Assembly: GCA_027488855.1 (NCBI GenBank)
Contig: JAIYAV010000195.1
Span: 1-32,270, forward strand
Origin: Saprospiraceae bacterium
Lineage (GTDB): Bacteria; Bacteroidota; Bacteroidia; Chitinophagales; Saprospiraceae
DNA: 32,270 nt
Reading direction: 5' to 3'
This document shows positions 1 to 8,747 of the stretch, piece by piece (the first letter of the stretch is position 1; each line of letters opens with the position of its first letter). Under the pieces are notes generated by a model that worked only from the letters and a program-made list of their open reading frames with translations, searched no databases and was not told the DNA's origin. Both the position numbers and the translations under genes were made by a program.

Positions 1-229
1 TATGGTTTCAATAAAAAAGTAAATTATTCCTTACCTCAATTCCCATTGTGTCAATGAACTCTTTGGTCTACTCATCCCTAAACTTCAGGCTCTGCAACCT
101 TCCTCATTTAACGATTCCTCAACCGTATTTTCAATTCCGATGAATTGGCATTTTTATTCGTCAAAACCCTTTGGTTTCAACTCTTTCCGCTTTCTCCGTC
201 ACTCTTTCAAGCAACTTCCTGCGGGGCAG
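1..229 (-). promoter_or_regulatory. Leader region, probably of an rRNA operon off the left edge
   Basis: No credible gene is present here. Read on the minus strand this is the transcribed leader downstream of three tandem promoters. At about 36-62 it carries GTTCATTGACACAATGG, which resembles the GTTCTTTGACATATTG-type sequence commonly found in front of 16S rRNA genes of Bacteroidota. The 16S gene itself is not in the window. Assignment to an rRNA operon is inference from this sequence plus the triple promoter; another strongly expressed leftward gene is the alternative. Confidence 0.55.
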
Positions 230-259
230 CAAAGGTAGATACTCAACTTCTTTTCGCAA
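230..259 (-). promoter_or_regulatory. Leftward sigma-A promoter P1 (Bacteroidota type)
   Basis: On the minus strand TTG (257-259), a 19-bp spacer and TACCTTTG (230-237) match the Bacteroidota consensus TTG-N19-21-TAnnTTTG exactly. A/T-rich runs lie upstream, as in UP-like elements. This is the promoter closest to the left edge and one of three tandem copies. Confidence 0.75.
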
Positions 260-347
260 AACTTTTTGAAGACTTTTTTCTTCTTTTTTTTCGCAGCCAA
301 TTAGCTATTTTCAACTCTCTTTTTCGCCCTGCTTTTCAAAGCGGATG

Positions 348-379
348 CAAATGTACAACATTCGCATTCTCTATTCCAA
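348..379 (-). promoter_or_regulatory. Leftward sigma-A promoter P2 (Bacteroidota type)
   Basis: Minus-strand TTG (377-379), a 21-bp spacer and TACATTTG (348-355). The downstream edge CATCCGCTTTGAAA is shared with P3, so P2 and P3 look like duplicated promoter units about 136 bp apart. Confidence 0.7.
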
Positions 380-483
380 ATTTTTGAGAAAGTTTTTTGA
401 AGGTTTTTTTTCAGCGCCTTTTTTGAAGCTCTAAATCAATCTCTTCCGTCCCTCTCTCAATCGCCTTGCTTTCAAAGCGGATG

Positions 484-514
484 CAAAAGTAGAACCTACT
501 TTTCAACCGTGCAA
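484..514 (-). promoter_or_regulatory. Leftward sigma-A promoter P3 (Bacteroidota type)
   Basis: Minus-strand TTG (512-514), a 20-bp spacer and TACTTTTG (484-491), followed by CATCCGCTTTGAAAGC as in P2. It is the outermost of the three tandem promoters. Confidence 0.7.
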
Positions 515-748
515 GCTTTATTCAAGAAAAATCTCAAAAAAATGAAAAAAGGCCTTTTGCTGCCTACCTATATATTAAGGCGTAGTTTTTGCGTTTTGGG
601 CACCATGGCAATCCAAATTTCAATTCAACAATATTTGCAAAAATCTTATTAACTTGGCAGGCTTGAAAACACCAACATAGAAAGTGTGGAATACGCACAC
701 TAGTGTCAATTTTCATTGTCTTTCTAAAACACCATAGGTCAGTAAACC
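515..748. other. Intergenic region between divergent units
   Basis: No gene is seen. It lies between the leftward promoter array and the rightward cyclase gene. A small hairpin (AGTGTG, 7-nt loop, CACACT at 683-701) sits about 50 bp before the GTG start. I see no clean TTG/TAnnTTTG promoter for the cyclase gene here. Confidence 0.5.
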
Positions 749-3700
749 GTGAGACAGCTCATTCCGCACTTCATACAGGAGCAATTCGATCAACGCAATT
801 TGCACAACTCGCTGCAAGCCTACGTCATGTTCGTAGACTTATCGGGCTTTACCCCTCTAACTGAGACTTTGATGGGTAAGGGGGGCCGTGGCGCAGAAGA
901 GCTTTCCCTGATTTTAAAGGACATCTTCGAACCGCTGGTGGAAGTAGTTTACACCCATGGTGGGTTCATCCCTTATTATGCGGGCGATGCTTTTACGGCC
1001 ATTTTTCCACAAAGTGAAGATTTGGGGGTAGACGTGTTTATGAATGCTGCCATTTCGGCGCGGGATCTTTTTAAACAACGTTCCTATAAGTTTGGTGCTT
1101 TTAAAATTGGGGTGAAAATTGGCCTTTCTTACGGCACCGTTGAGTGGGGAATTGTCGGGCGTTATCACCGGGCCTTTTATTTTCGAGGTGATCCGGTGCT
1201 CAAAGCCGCGCTTTGTCAGGATATGGCCAAAAACCAGTCCTCTTCCATTGCATTGGACAGCGTTTTGTTGAGCCAGTTGCCATTCGATACCGAGGTAATT
1301 CCCGTGGAAGACGGGTTCTTTTGTTTGGGTGCTAATTTCAAGGCTCGACCGGTCAGTTTACCCATTACCAACTTGCCCGAATTGCGCCGAGATGTGGTAG
1401 AGCTCTTTGTACCTGCCGAGGTCATCGATTACAGTCAGGTTGGGGAGTTCCGCACGGTCATTTCCGTTTTTATTGCTTTTGAGGGTGTGCCCAATCACGC
1501 CCTACTGAACAAGTTTGCGGGAGTAGTGATTGAACAAATCAACAATTTCAGCGGGTATTTTAAAGAGATCGACTTTGGCGACAAGGGTGGAGTGATGACT
1601 TGTTTCTTTGGTGCACCTGTTTCTTTTGAAAACAACATCGAACGTGCCCTGGAGTTTATCCATGCCCTCAACCAGGAGTTGTACGAATTGCGCGCTCAGT
1701 ATGGCGTACAGTTTAAAGCAGCAGCCACCGAAGGCACGGCCTACACCGGCCTGATTGGAGGACGCGAACGTTTGCAATACGCTGCCGTGGGCAATCGGGT
1801 CAATCTGGCGGCCCGCATCATGTCTTATGGGGCTTGGGAGGAAGTGCTGGTGGATGGCGAAATTCAAAAAAACCGCAACTTCAGCTTCCAACACCGGGGC
1901 GACATAAAGTACAAAGGAGTAAAAGGGGACATCCCTACCTATATATTGATGGGGCGGAATGAAAGTCGCCAGCAGGTGTACAGTGAAAACATGGTGGGCC
2001 GCGATGCGGAAATGTTCCGCCTGATTGATTTCACCACTCCTCTACTGGAAGGACGCCCGGCAGGTATTGCCTACGTTTTTGGCGAAGCCGGTATTGGCAA
2101 AAGTCGCTTGAGTTACGAGTTAAAAGAAGCTTTGCTTCGAGATCAAAAAGTACAGTGGTACACTTGCCCGGCGGATCAGATTTTGCGCAAACCTTTTAAC
2201 CCCTTTATCTATTTCCTCAAAAACTACTTCGATCAATCTTTAGAGAAAAATACTGCGCGCAACCTGCAACGTTTTGAGGCCCGTTTTCAACAGTTGCTGG
2301 ATAAACTACAGGGCATTTCCGACGCGCATGCTTTGCGTGATGATTTGATCCGCACCAAATCGGTGCTGGCTGCACAGGTTGGGATTGTCTACTTCGATTC
2401 CTTATGGGAACAACTGGATGCACGCGGACGCTACCAAAATACCATTCAATCCATCATCGATTTGCTTTTGGCTGAATCCCTGATTCGCCCGGTGACAATT
2501 GAACTGGAAGACACCCACTGGATTGACGAAAACTCGCAGGAATTGCTCGTTGAGTTGATCCGCTACTTGAAGCGTTATCCCATCTTTTTGCTGATGACTT
2601 CCCGTTATGGCGATGATGGGCAAAAACAAATGCTACTGGACCCACTTCTGCTGGAAGCCCATCAGGTGCGTGGCCCATTGGAAATAGACCTAAATGTGTT
2701 GCAACCCGAAGCGGTGCGCCAGTTTGCGGAAATCAAATTGCAGGGCACGATTTCGGATACCTTCTTTGAGTTGCTGCAACGTGCAGCCAACAGCAATCCT
2801 TTTTACCTGGAGCAATTGTTGGAGTATTTTTCTGAACAACAACTGTTGCATAAGGTCAATGGCCTGTGGAACATCAAGGATGAAAACATCCAGTTGTCCA
2901 GTTCGATCAACTCCATTCTGACCGCCCGGATCGACCGTTTGTCGTCACTGGTCAAAGAAACGGTAAAAGCAGCGGCCGTGATTGGTCGCGAATTTGAGGT
3001 GACGGTATTGACCGAGGTGATGAAATACAACGAGGAGTTTTCCAAAAACAATCCCGATGTAGAACTCCTCACCGAACAAATCGGCGTGGCTGAAAAGGTA
3101 CAGATTTGGCGGGCCATGAACGAGTTGCGTTACATTTTCCGCCACTCCTTGCTGCGGGAGGCTGCGTACAGCATGCAATTGCGGGCGCGTTTGCAGCAGT
3201 TGCACAAATTGATCGCCGAGGCCATCGAACGTTTGTACGCCGACCGCATCGACGAACGTTTTGTCGACTTGGCCTTCCACTACGAACAAGCTGGCGTATT
3301 TGATAAAACCTGTTCCTATCTACGCAAAGCCGGGGATTATGCCCGCCGCAACTTCCAAAATCAGCAAGCGCTAGATTTGTACGAAAAATTGCTGCACCTA
3401 TTGGGCAGTGAGCAGGACGTTGCCAGCCAAATCAAAACCTTGCTCAAAAAAGGCAAAATTCAGGAGTTGATTGGCAAATGGGACGAATGTGAATTGACCT
3501 ACAAAAATGCCCTCGAACTGGCCAAACAGCACCGCGACGTCATCCTGCTAGGCCGCGCCCACAATAGCATGGGTCGTGTGGTCATGCTGCGTGGTGATTA
3601 CACCGAGGCCATGCGCTACTACCAAAAATCGGTGCTGCTGTTTGAATCGGTAGACGACAAATTCGGGTTTGCGGAAGTGTATGGCAACCTGGGCAACCTC

Positions 3701-4774
3701 TACTTCCGCCAAGGCAAGTACGAGGAAGCCAAAAAATACTTTCAAAATGCTCTGGCAATCGGCCAGGAAGTCCGGGGTTATATCGTTGATTCCCAAATTG
3801 TTGCCAACCTGGGCCTCACCTACATGAACCAAGGCAACTACGACGAAGGCATCCGTCAACAACAGGAACAATTGGCTTACTGCCAGGCCCACAATGACAA
3901 GCCGGGCATGGCCACTATCCATACTTACATTGGTATTGTTTTGCAGGAAAAGGGCGATTACGAAGAGGCTTTGTTCCACTTCCAGGCCGGACTCGATCTG
4001 GCCACTGAATTGGGCAACAAACACCTGACCGCCGTAGGCATCGGCAACATCGGGCTAATCTTCGAACGCCAGGGCAAGTACAACGACGCGATGGAGCTGT
4101 ACGTCAAAGACCTCGCGCTCACTGAAGAATTGGGGGACAAACAAGGGCAATCCATCGCCTTGGGTTTCATTGGCCAATTGCTCAACATTCAGGGAGATTT
4201 CCACAAGGCCATTGAATACATGCAAAAAGCCCTGATGCTTTGCGAAGAACTGGGTTACCAAAAAGGCCTAGCGAAAGCAGTCAACACCCTGGGGGATATT
4301 TTTTACAACCTTCAGCAATACCAGCGCTCGCTGCATTTTTACAATCGGGCCATTGAGATCACCCGGGCCATTGGCAACAAACTGGTGCTGGGTTTAAGTC
4401 TGGCGGAAAAAGGTACGGTGCTACTGGAAACGGGCAACCATGCTGAACTCGATAAGGTGACCACGGAGGCTCAACAATTGGCGATTGACTTGGATCATCC
4501 AGATTTGCATTTCGAAGGTGCCCTACTCAATGCCAAACGTTTGCACTTGTACCGGCAATTCATGGAAGCGGAGCAAGGCGTACAGGATCTACTCAAGCGT
4601 CCACTAAGTCCGGATCAACAGGCTGCGGCATACTTTGAACTGCATCTTTTGCATCCCGAAGATCGCACGCTAACCCTAAAGGCGCTGGAGATGTATAGCA
4701 AGTTGGTGGTACAAACACCGAAGTTTATTTATCAGTCGCGGAAGGAGGTGTTGATGAAGAGCCTAGTGGAGTGA
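749..4774 (+). CDS. Soluble adenylyl cyclase-like protein: two cyclase domains, AAA-type ATPase, TPR repeats
   Basis: A 1341-aa protein. Residues about 23-155 form a class III cyclase domain (C1) with both metal-binding Asp candidates, D30 in FVDLSGF and D80 in AGDAF, but without the Asn/Arg pair (it reads GDPVLKAAL there). Residues about 235-400 form a second domain (C2) that lacks the first Asp (FIAFEG) but has the transition-state pair N352/R356 in GNRVNLAAR. The two together would complete one active site, as in mammalian ADCY10. An ATPase module follows (Walker A GEAGIGKS 445-452; Walker B-like near 582-590), then about eight TPRs at roughly 900-1250. It is probably cytoplasmic and makes cAMP, with the ATPase/TPR part sensing partners; substrate specificity is inferred. 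The GTG start directly follows an in-frame stop at 743-745. It shares an operon with the CHAT gene, 12 bp downstream. Confidence 0.85.
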   Translation: MRQLIPHFIQEQFDQRNLHNSLQAYVMFVDLSGFTPLTETLMGKGGRGAEELSLILKDIFEPLVEVVYTHGGFIPYYAGDAFTAIFPQSEDLGVDVFMNAAISARDLFKQRSYKFGAFKIGVKIGLSYGTVEWGIVGRYHRAFYFRGDPVLKAALCQDMAKNQSSSIALDSVLLSQLPFDTEVIPVEDGFFCLGANFKARPVSLPITNLPELRRDVVELFVPAEVIDYSQVGEFRTVISVFIAFEGVPNHALLNKFAGVVIEQINNFSGYFKEIDFGDKGGVMTCFFGAPVSFENNIERALEFIHALNQELYELRAQYGVQFKAAATEGTAYTGLIGGRERLQYAAVGNRVNLAARIMSYGAWEEVLVDGEIQKNRNFSFQHRGDIKYKGVKGDIPTYILMGRNESRQQVYSENMVGRDAEMFRLIDFTTPLLEGRPAGIAYVFGEAGIGKSRLSYELKEALLRDQKVQWYTCPADQILRKPFNPFIYFLKNYFDQSLEKNTARNLQRFEARFQQLLDKLQGISDAHALRDDLIRTKSVLAAQVGIVYFDSLWEQLDARGRYQNTIQSIIDLLLAESLIRPVTIELEDTHWIDENSQELLVELIRYLKRYPIFLLMTSRYGDDGQKQMLLDPLLLEAHQVRGPLEIDLNVLQPEAVRQFAEIKLQGTISDTFFELLQRAANSNPFYLEQLLEYFSEQQLLHKVNGLWNIKDENIQLSSSINSILTARIDRLSSLVKETVKAAAVIGREFEVTVLTEVMKYNEEFSKNNPDVELLTEQIGVAEKVQIWRAMNELRYIFRHSLLREAAYSMQLRARLQQLHKLIAEAIERLYADRIDERFVDLAFHYEQAGVFDKTCSYLRKAGDYARRNFQNQQALDLYEKLLHLLGSEQDVASQIKTLLKKGKIQELIGKWDECELTYKNALELAKQHRDVILLGRAHNSMGRVVMLRGDYTEAMRYYQKSVLLFESVDDKFGFAEVYGNLGNLYFRQGKYEEAKKYFQNALAIGQEVRGYIVDSQIVANLGLTYMNQGNYDEGIRQQQEQLAYCQAHNDKPGMATIHTYIGIVLQEKGDYEEALFHFQAGLDLATELGNKHLTAVGIGNIGLIFERQGKYNDAMELYVKDLALTEELGDKQGQSIALGFIGQLLNIQGDFHKAIEYMQKALMLCEELGYQKGLAKAVNTLGDIFYNLQQYQRSLHFYNRAIEITRAIGNKLVLGLSLAEKGTVLLETGNHAELDKVTTEAQQLAIDLDHPDLHFEGALLNAKRLHLYRQFMEAEQGVQDLLKRPLSPDQQAAAYFELHLLHPEDRTLTLKALEMYSKLVVQTPKFIYQSRKEVLMKSLVE

Positions 4775-4786
4775 CGAATTTTTCGA

Positions 4787-7543
4787 ATGACGAATGACGA
4801 TAGCTTAAATAACATAACCTTGTTTTTCAAGCCAATTTTATTCAGTTCAGCTTTTGCAATCCTAAGTTTTTTGTCCTTACATGGTCAAGATTCTTTGCAA
4901 CATTTCCGCGCCCGCAATCAACTCGACTCTTACCTGCGCTACAACTGGGACCGCCAAAACGAACTGGAAAACCCCAATGCTTCACTCAAAATTTTAGATC
5001 AAACCCTAAGCCATCTTTGGCGTCAGCCCAAAAATGCCTCCGAAGCCGAAGAACTCCTCTGGGTACAGCTCAGCCGCGCAGAATACCTTTTCCAATTGGG
5101 AAAAGTGCTGGAATCCATCCAGGCATACGAAGCCGCCTTGTATTGGCACCAACGCTACCACTTTTCGGACATGGTAGAATACCTGTACAAACCGCTGATT
5201 GCGCATTACACCCGTCTGGGGGAAAATGAAAAGGCACGAGTATTGTACGAAAACGCTTTTAAAGAAGCCGATCCGGAAAGTCTGCCTGGCTTGTACAACA
5301 ACCTGGGGCTTACCTACTGGAATGAAGGGCGCAATCCCGAAGCACTCCAATATTTTGTAAAAGGGTTAAAACTCCAATCCACAAACGCTGCGCAAAAAGG
5401 CCTGCTTTTGCTCAGTACTGCGCGGAGTCAATTTGAGTTGGGTCAATTTGCCCTGGCGGGAACTGCCTTGCAACAATCCCTGCAAGCCCTGGAAAGTATC
5501 CCCCAAAAAGAAGTCGATGTGCTGGATTATCTGGCGGGTGCCTATGCCTTGCAAGGGATCATGCAGCGTCAAAACAGCAATTATGCCGCCGCTGAAAAAT
5601 CCCTGCGCAAAGCGCTGGCGCTCGCACATGAGGTATATGGCAGCCAACATCGGGAATATGGCAAAATCAATGTAGAACTCGGGCAGCTTTTTTTGAAAAA
5701 TGGCCAGACTGCGCAGGCAGTACGTTTTTTTGATGCGACCCTACAAGCCGTGGTGCCCAGTTTTAAGCCCAAAACGCCACTCGACCTGCCGAATGCCCAA
5801 AAATTGTATGAAGAAAACACCCTTTACGAAGCACTCGCTGGTAAAGCCGAAGCGCTCGCCCAGCTGTACCAGCAAAATCAACAGTTGAGCTACCTCAGCA
5901 GTGCATTTGCATGCCATAAGTTGGCGCAGCAGGTGGAACTTTCCTTGCGCAATACCTTGCAGTTTGAATCTTCCAAACTTAACCTACTCGCATACAGTCG
6001 CAAACGGATGGAAGCGGCTTTTGCCATTGCCTACACCTTATACCAGCGGCAGCCCAAGCAAGAAACCATTCAGGCGGCCTGGACGATGTTGGAGCAAAAC
6101 AAGGCGGCGGTTTTGCTGGAGGCGGTGCAAGAAAACCGTTTGAAACAAGCATTGAACAGTGGCGATACTTTATTACAAAGGGAAATCAAATTGAAAAAAC
6201 GGATCGCCTGGTTGGAAAATGCCGCCCTGGACACCCAAAACGCAACCCAGGTTCAAAACTATCAGCGCCAGGCCAATCAGACCCGCGATGAACTGGCCAG
6301 TTTGAAAATACAGTTGGCCAAAAAATACCCGGCTTATGCGCAGTTGAAGGAGCAATTGTACCAACTGGATTTCGAGCAGATTCGGCAAAAACTCCTGCAA
6401 AGCAACGACGCCGTGGCGCTGGAATATTTTGTTGGCGCCGAACGGAGTTATTTGTTCCAGCTCTCCGCCGATGGAAAAATGCAATGGCGCAACATTGGGA
6501 ATTCCCCAGCTTTGCGCAGCCAGGTGGGTCAACTCCTGGCCATGATTCAAGACAAAAGTGGTGGGGATTTGCAAACTTATCAGGCTTTGGGGCAAGAATT
6601 GTTAAAAACTTTGGTTCCCGAAGTCGTTCGTCCCAGGGCTACTCAATCCATCGTGTTGATTCCCGATGCCTGGCTGAGCGCTCTACCTTTTGAAGCTTTG
6701 GTGACGGGCGAAAAAAAGGCTGCCCGTTGGCCTCAGGTTGCTTATTGGTGTAGGCAAGTCAAATTGCAATACGGATATTCCCTTGGAGTTTTGTTGTCTC
6801 AACTCGAATTGAGCACCCAAAGCGGCGGTGGCATGTTAGCGCTGGCACCTGGCTTCGACAAAGCTGAACGGGGTTTGGCACCCTTGCGCAACGGCAAAGC
6901 GGAAATTGAACAAATCAAGGGCATCAAAAAAAAGAGCTACTTCCAGGATCAGGCGACTTGGAAACACTTCGCCGAAAAAGCGCCCAACTTCAACATCCTG
7001 CACTTGGCTACCCACGCTTCGGCAGACAGTATACACAACACAGCTGGGATTGAGTTTTATGAGCGCCGCGCTTTTTTGTCCGACATTTATGCCCTCCCCC
7101 TGCACGCCGACCTGGTTTGTTTGAGCGCTTGTGAAAGTGGGCTGGGGGAATGGAAACAGGGTGAGGGGGTGATGAGCCTGGCTAGGGCTTTTGCGTATGC
7201 GGGCGCGAAAGGGTTGGTGGCTACGCTGTGGTCGGTGAATGAGGTGTCGAGCTCGACTTTGTTTTTGTCTTTTTATCAACACTTGCGCAAGGGTGAAACC
7301 AAGGCGCAGGCGCTGCATTCGGCTAAACTGGATTATTTGGATGATCCGGGAATTCCCGCTTTTCAGAAAACGCCTTATTATTGGGCGGCGCTGACCTATG
7401 TGGGGGAGGATAGTGTGGTGCAAATGGGGAATCCTGCCGTGAAATGGTATGTGATTGTTGGGGTTATTTTGCTGCTTGGGGTTTTACTATTTTTCTTTGT
7501 TGTTGTAAAAAAACGCCCCGGCTTCTGGAATCTGAGGAGATGA
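4787..7543 (+). CDS. TPR-CHAT caspase-like protein with export signal and C-terminal membrane anchor
   Basis: A 918-aa protein. A hydrophobic N-terminal segment (about residues 12-31) resembles a signal peptide. TPR-like helical repeats fill roughly residues 60-330 and a coiled-coil-prone stretch follows around 450-550. The C-terminal CHAT domain (about 610-870) has the caspase-type dyad H743 in HLATHAS and C782 in LSACESG, with the typical GEGVMSLARAF and ATLWSV motifs. A 21-residue transmembrane segment (887-907) is followed by a basic tail, so by the positive-inside rule the TPR-CHAT part would lie in the periplasm. The gene starts 12 bp after the cyclase stop and is almost surely cotranscribed with it. 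CHAT proteins are known as proteases activated through TPR or partner proteins; the target here is unknown. Confidence 0.85.
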   Translation: MTNDDSLNNITLFFKPILFSSAFAILSFLSLHGQDSLQHFRARNQLDSYLRYNWDRQNELENPNASLKILDQTLSHLWRQPKNASEAEELLWVQLSRAEYLFQLGKVLESIQAYEAALYWHQRYHFSDMVEYLYKPLIAHYTRLGENEKARVLYENAFKEADPESLPGLYNNLGLTYWNEGRNPEALQYFVKGLKLQSTNAAQKGLLLLSTARSQFELGQFALAGTALQQSLQALESIPQKEVDVLDYLAGAYALQGIMQRQNSNYAAAEKSLRKALALAHEVYGSQHREYGKINVELGQLFLKNGQTAQAVRFFDATLQAVVPSFKPKTPLDLPNAQKLYEENTLYEALAGKAEALAQLYQQNQQLSYLSSAFACHKLAQQVELSLRNTLQFESSKLNLLAYSRKRMEAAFAIAYTLYQRQPKQETIQAAWTMLEQNKAAVLLEAVQENRLKQALNSGDTLLQREIKLKKRIAWLENAALDTQNATQVQNYQRQANQTRDELASLKIQLAKKYPAYAQLKEQLYQLDFEQIRQKLLQSNDAVALEYFVGAERSYLFQLSADGKMQWRNIGNSPALRSQVGQLLAMIQDKSGGDLQTYQALGQELLKTLVPEVVRPRATQSIVLIPDAWLSALPFEALVTGEKKAARWPQVAYWCRQVKLQYGYSLGVLLSQLELSTQSGGGMLALAPGFDKAERGLAPLRNGKAEIEQIKGIKKKSYFQDQATWKHFAEKAPNFNILHLATHASADSIHNTAGIEFYERRAFLSDIYALPLHADLVCLSACESGLGEWKQGEGVMSLARAFAYAGAKGLVATLWSVNEVSSSTLFLSFYQHLRKGETKAQALHSAKLDYLDDPGIPAFQKTPYYWAALTYVGEDSVVQMGNPAVKWYVIVGVILLLGVLLFFFVVVKKRPGFWNLRR

Positions 7544-7562
7544 AGCCATCGGCCTCATCTCC
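7536..7562. terminator. Hairpin between convergent genes
   Basis: GGAGATGAAGCC and GGCCTCATCTCC form a 12-bp stem with one mismatch and a 3-nt loop. The stem overlaps the stop of the CHAT gene and lies 16 bp from the convergent lipoprotein gene. There is no clear T-run on either side, so a bidirectional terminator is plausible but not certain. Confidence 0.4.
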
Positions 7563-7577
7563 TGGAATCACCAATGC

Positions 7578-8387
7578 TTAAAGTTTGATCTTCGCCAGCG
7601 CACCCAACTCTTCGAAGGTAAGCGTTAGCTCAGTAGCGCCCAGTGCATAAGGCATAATTTCATAATGTTCGTAGTAGAGGAAGAGCCCTTCCTCGGTCAG
7701 GCCGTAGTTGGCGGGAAGTGTGAAATTGAATGTATCGTCGAAGTCGAAACCTTCTTTGAACACATCCGCCCTTTCTTTCCGTACTTTTTTCTCGGCCAAA
7801 GCCTGGAGGGCTGCTTTATCGGTCACGAGGTCGTCCCAAGTCAGGATTTTGCCCGATTTTGCGTCAAAAGTGTTCAATGCCTCGGTTGGACTACCGTGCG
7901 CGCCGCCCATGTAAGCATTGCCGTTGATGGCCAGGGTGAGGTATTTTCCATTGTTGAACACAACTTCGGAGCCTGTACTTACTTCAAAACCACCAGTCAT
8001 AACCGAGGCTCCGCCTTCTTTTTTAGTCTCATCGTGTATTTTGAAAAAAGCCTTGGCAGCGTCGTCAAGGGTAGCGGACTTAGGGGTTTCTTCTGCTTCC
8101 AGAATCCCGAAAAGGTAGTTGTTTGTCCAGGTGGCCACTGCGTCCTGCAATGCTTTTTCTCCTTTGGTGACTACTGGGTACAGCAAGTCAATGCGCGCAC
8201 AATCGGTGCGGGTTTCGTCGTCTGCGGCCTTGTCGCAATCAGCGCCCTGCTCCTTGCGGAATACCTTTTGCTCCACACTGGGTGCTGCAGCGGTTTCTTC
8301 CGGGGTGCCGTTTTTGCTGTTTTGGCAAGCCACAATACTAAGGAGGCTCGCCAAAAAAAAGATTTTGTTGAAATCCTGAATTCTCAT
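7578..8387 (-). CDS. Lipoprotein with DUF3298 (RsiV-like) C-terminal domain
   Basis: A 269-aa protein. The N-terminus is a lipoprotein signal with lipobox LSIVAC (Cys about residue 21), followed by a polar linker. The rest matches the DUF4163/DUF3298 pattern: YMGGAHGSP in the middle, then a domain ending in LTEEGLFLYYEHYEIMPYA and a beta-strand tail. This module also occurs in the B. subtilis anti-sigma factor RsiV and in PdaC, but here there is no anti-sigma part, so the role is unknown. It is probably anchored in the outer membrane or facing the periplasm. It is convergent with the CHAT gene. The leader contains a stable hairpin at 8421-8457. Confidence 0.75.
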   Translation of the reverse strand: MRIQDFNKIFFLASLLSIVACQNSKNGTPEETAAAPSVEQKVFRKEQGADCDKAADDETRTDCARIDLLYPVVTKGEKALQDAVATWTNNYLFGILEAEETPKSATLDDAAKAFFKIHDETKKEGGASVMTGGFEVSTGSEVVFNNGKYLTLAINGNAYMGGAHGSPTEALNTFDAKSGKILTWDDLVTDKAALQALAEKKVRKERADVFKEGFDFDDTFNFTLPANYGLTEEGLFLYYEHYEIMPYALGATELTLTFEELGALAKIKL

Positions 8388-8420
8388 GTTATGTTAAAAG
8401 GATTTGGTGACGAGTAGAGG

Positions 8421-8457
8421 CGAGCAGGGGATAAAACGTCTTTTATCCTTTGGCTCG
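8421..8457 (-). other. Stem-loop in the 5' leader of the lipoprotein gene
   Basis: Inner stem GGATAAAA / TTTTATCC with loop CGTC (8429-8448) and an outer stem CGAGC / GCTCG (8421-8425, 8453-8457). It lies 34-70 bp upstream of the lipoprotein start. It may affect translation or mRNA stability; no known regulatory RNA class is recognised. Confidence 0.35.
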
Positions 8458-8532
8458 TAGTGGAAAGGTATTGATTTTTTTTGAGTTGGGAAAAAAGAGG
8501 AGTTGTGGTTTTGGGAGGGTTAAAGGTAGTCT

Positions 8533-8594
8533 ACTCTCCGTATTCGCGTGAATTCGGAGAGTATAGTCTCTGAATTAGCGTGAATACGGAGAGT
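8533..8594. repeat. Imperfect inverted repeat, Saprospiria-type intergenic palindrome
   Basis: ACTCTCCGTATTC (8533-8545) and GAATACGGAGAGT (8582-8594) are perfect 13-bp inverted arms. Between them lies a second, imperfect copy of the same motif (GAATTCGGAGAGT), so 8535-8562 can also fold alone with loop GCGT. It is placed between the lipoprotein promoter region and the decayed toxin gene. Function unknown. Confidence 0.5.
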
Positions 8595-8632
8595 GCCCCC
8601 TTTAGATGCAGGATATTTAGTGTGTTTGGCTT

Positions 8633-8747
8633 TTAGAAAGGGTTGATGACCTTAAGTCCTTCGATAGCGGATGAAACCCTCTTCTGTAAGTGTTTGGTTC
8701 AAAAAGTATAAGCATGTATTGGTATCCAGTACGTATTTTAATCCCAT
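8633..8747 (-). pseudogene. Remnant of a VapC-like PIN-domain toxin (middle deleted)
   Basis: The ATG at 8747 overlaps the end of the antitoxin gene by 10 bp, the usual toxin arrangement. It begins MGLKYVLDTNTCLYFL, a textbook PIN-domain start with the first catalytic Asp (D8 in LDTN). The frame then runs through about 15 more residues to a stop at 8652-8654, against roughly 130 residues in an intact VapC. Another frame over 8633-8665 reads AIEGLKVINPF followed by a stop, which looks like a PIN toxin C-terminus. The simplest reading is an internal deletion that joined both ends out of frame. The remaining acidic active-site residues are gone, so it cannot be an active nuclease. Confidence 0.7.

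Noticed and set aside
145-387. Rightward open frame of 80 codons at the left edge
   Set aside because: It overlaps promoters P1 and P2 and their A/T-rich upstream runs, encodes a Phe/Leu-rich peptide with no domain, and has no homologous start context.
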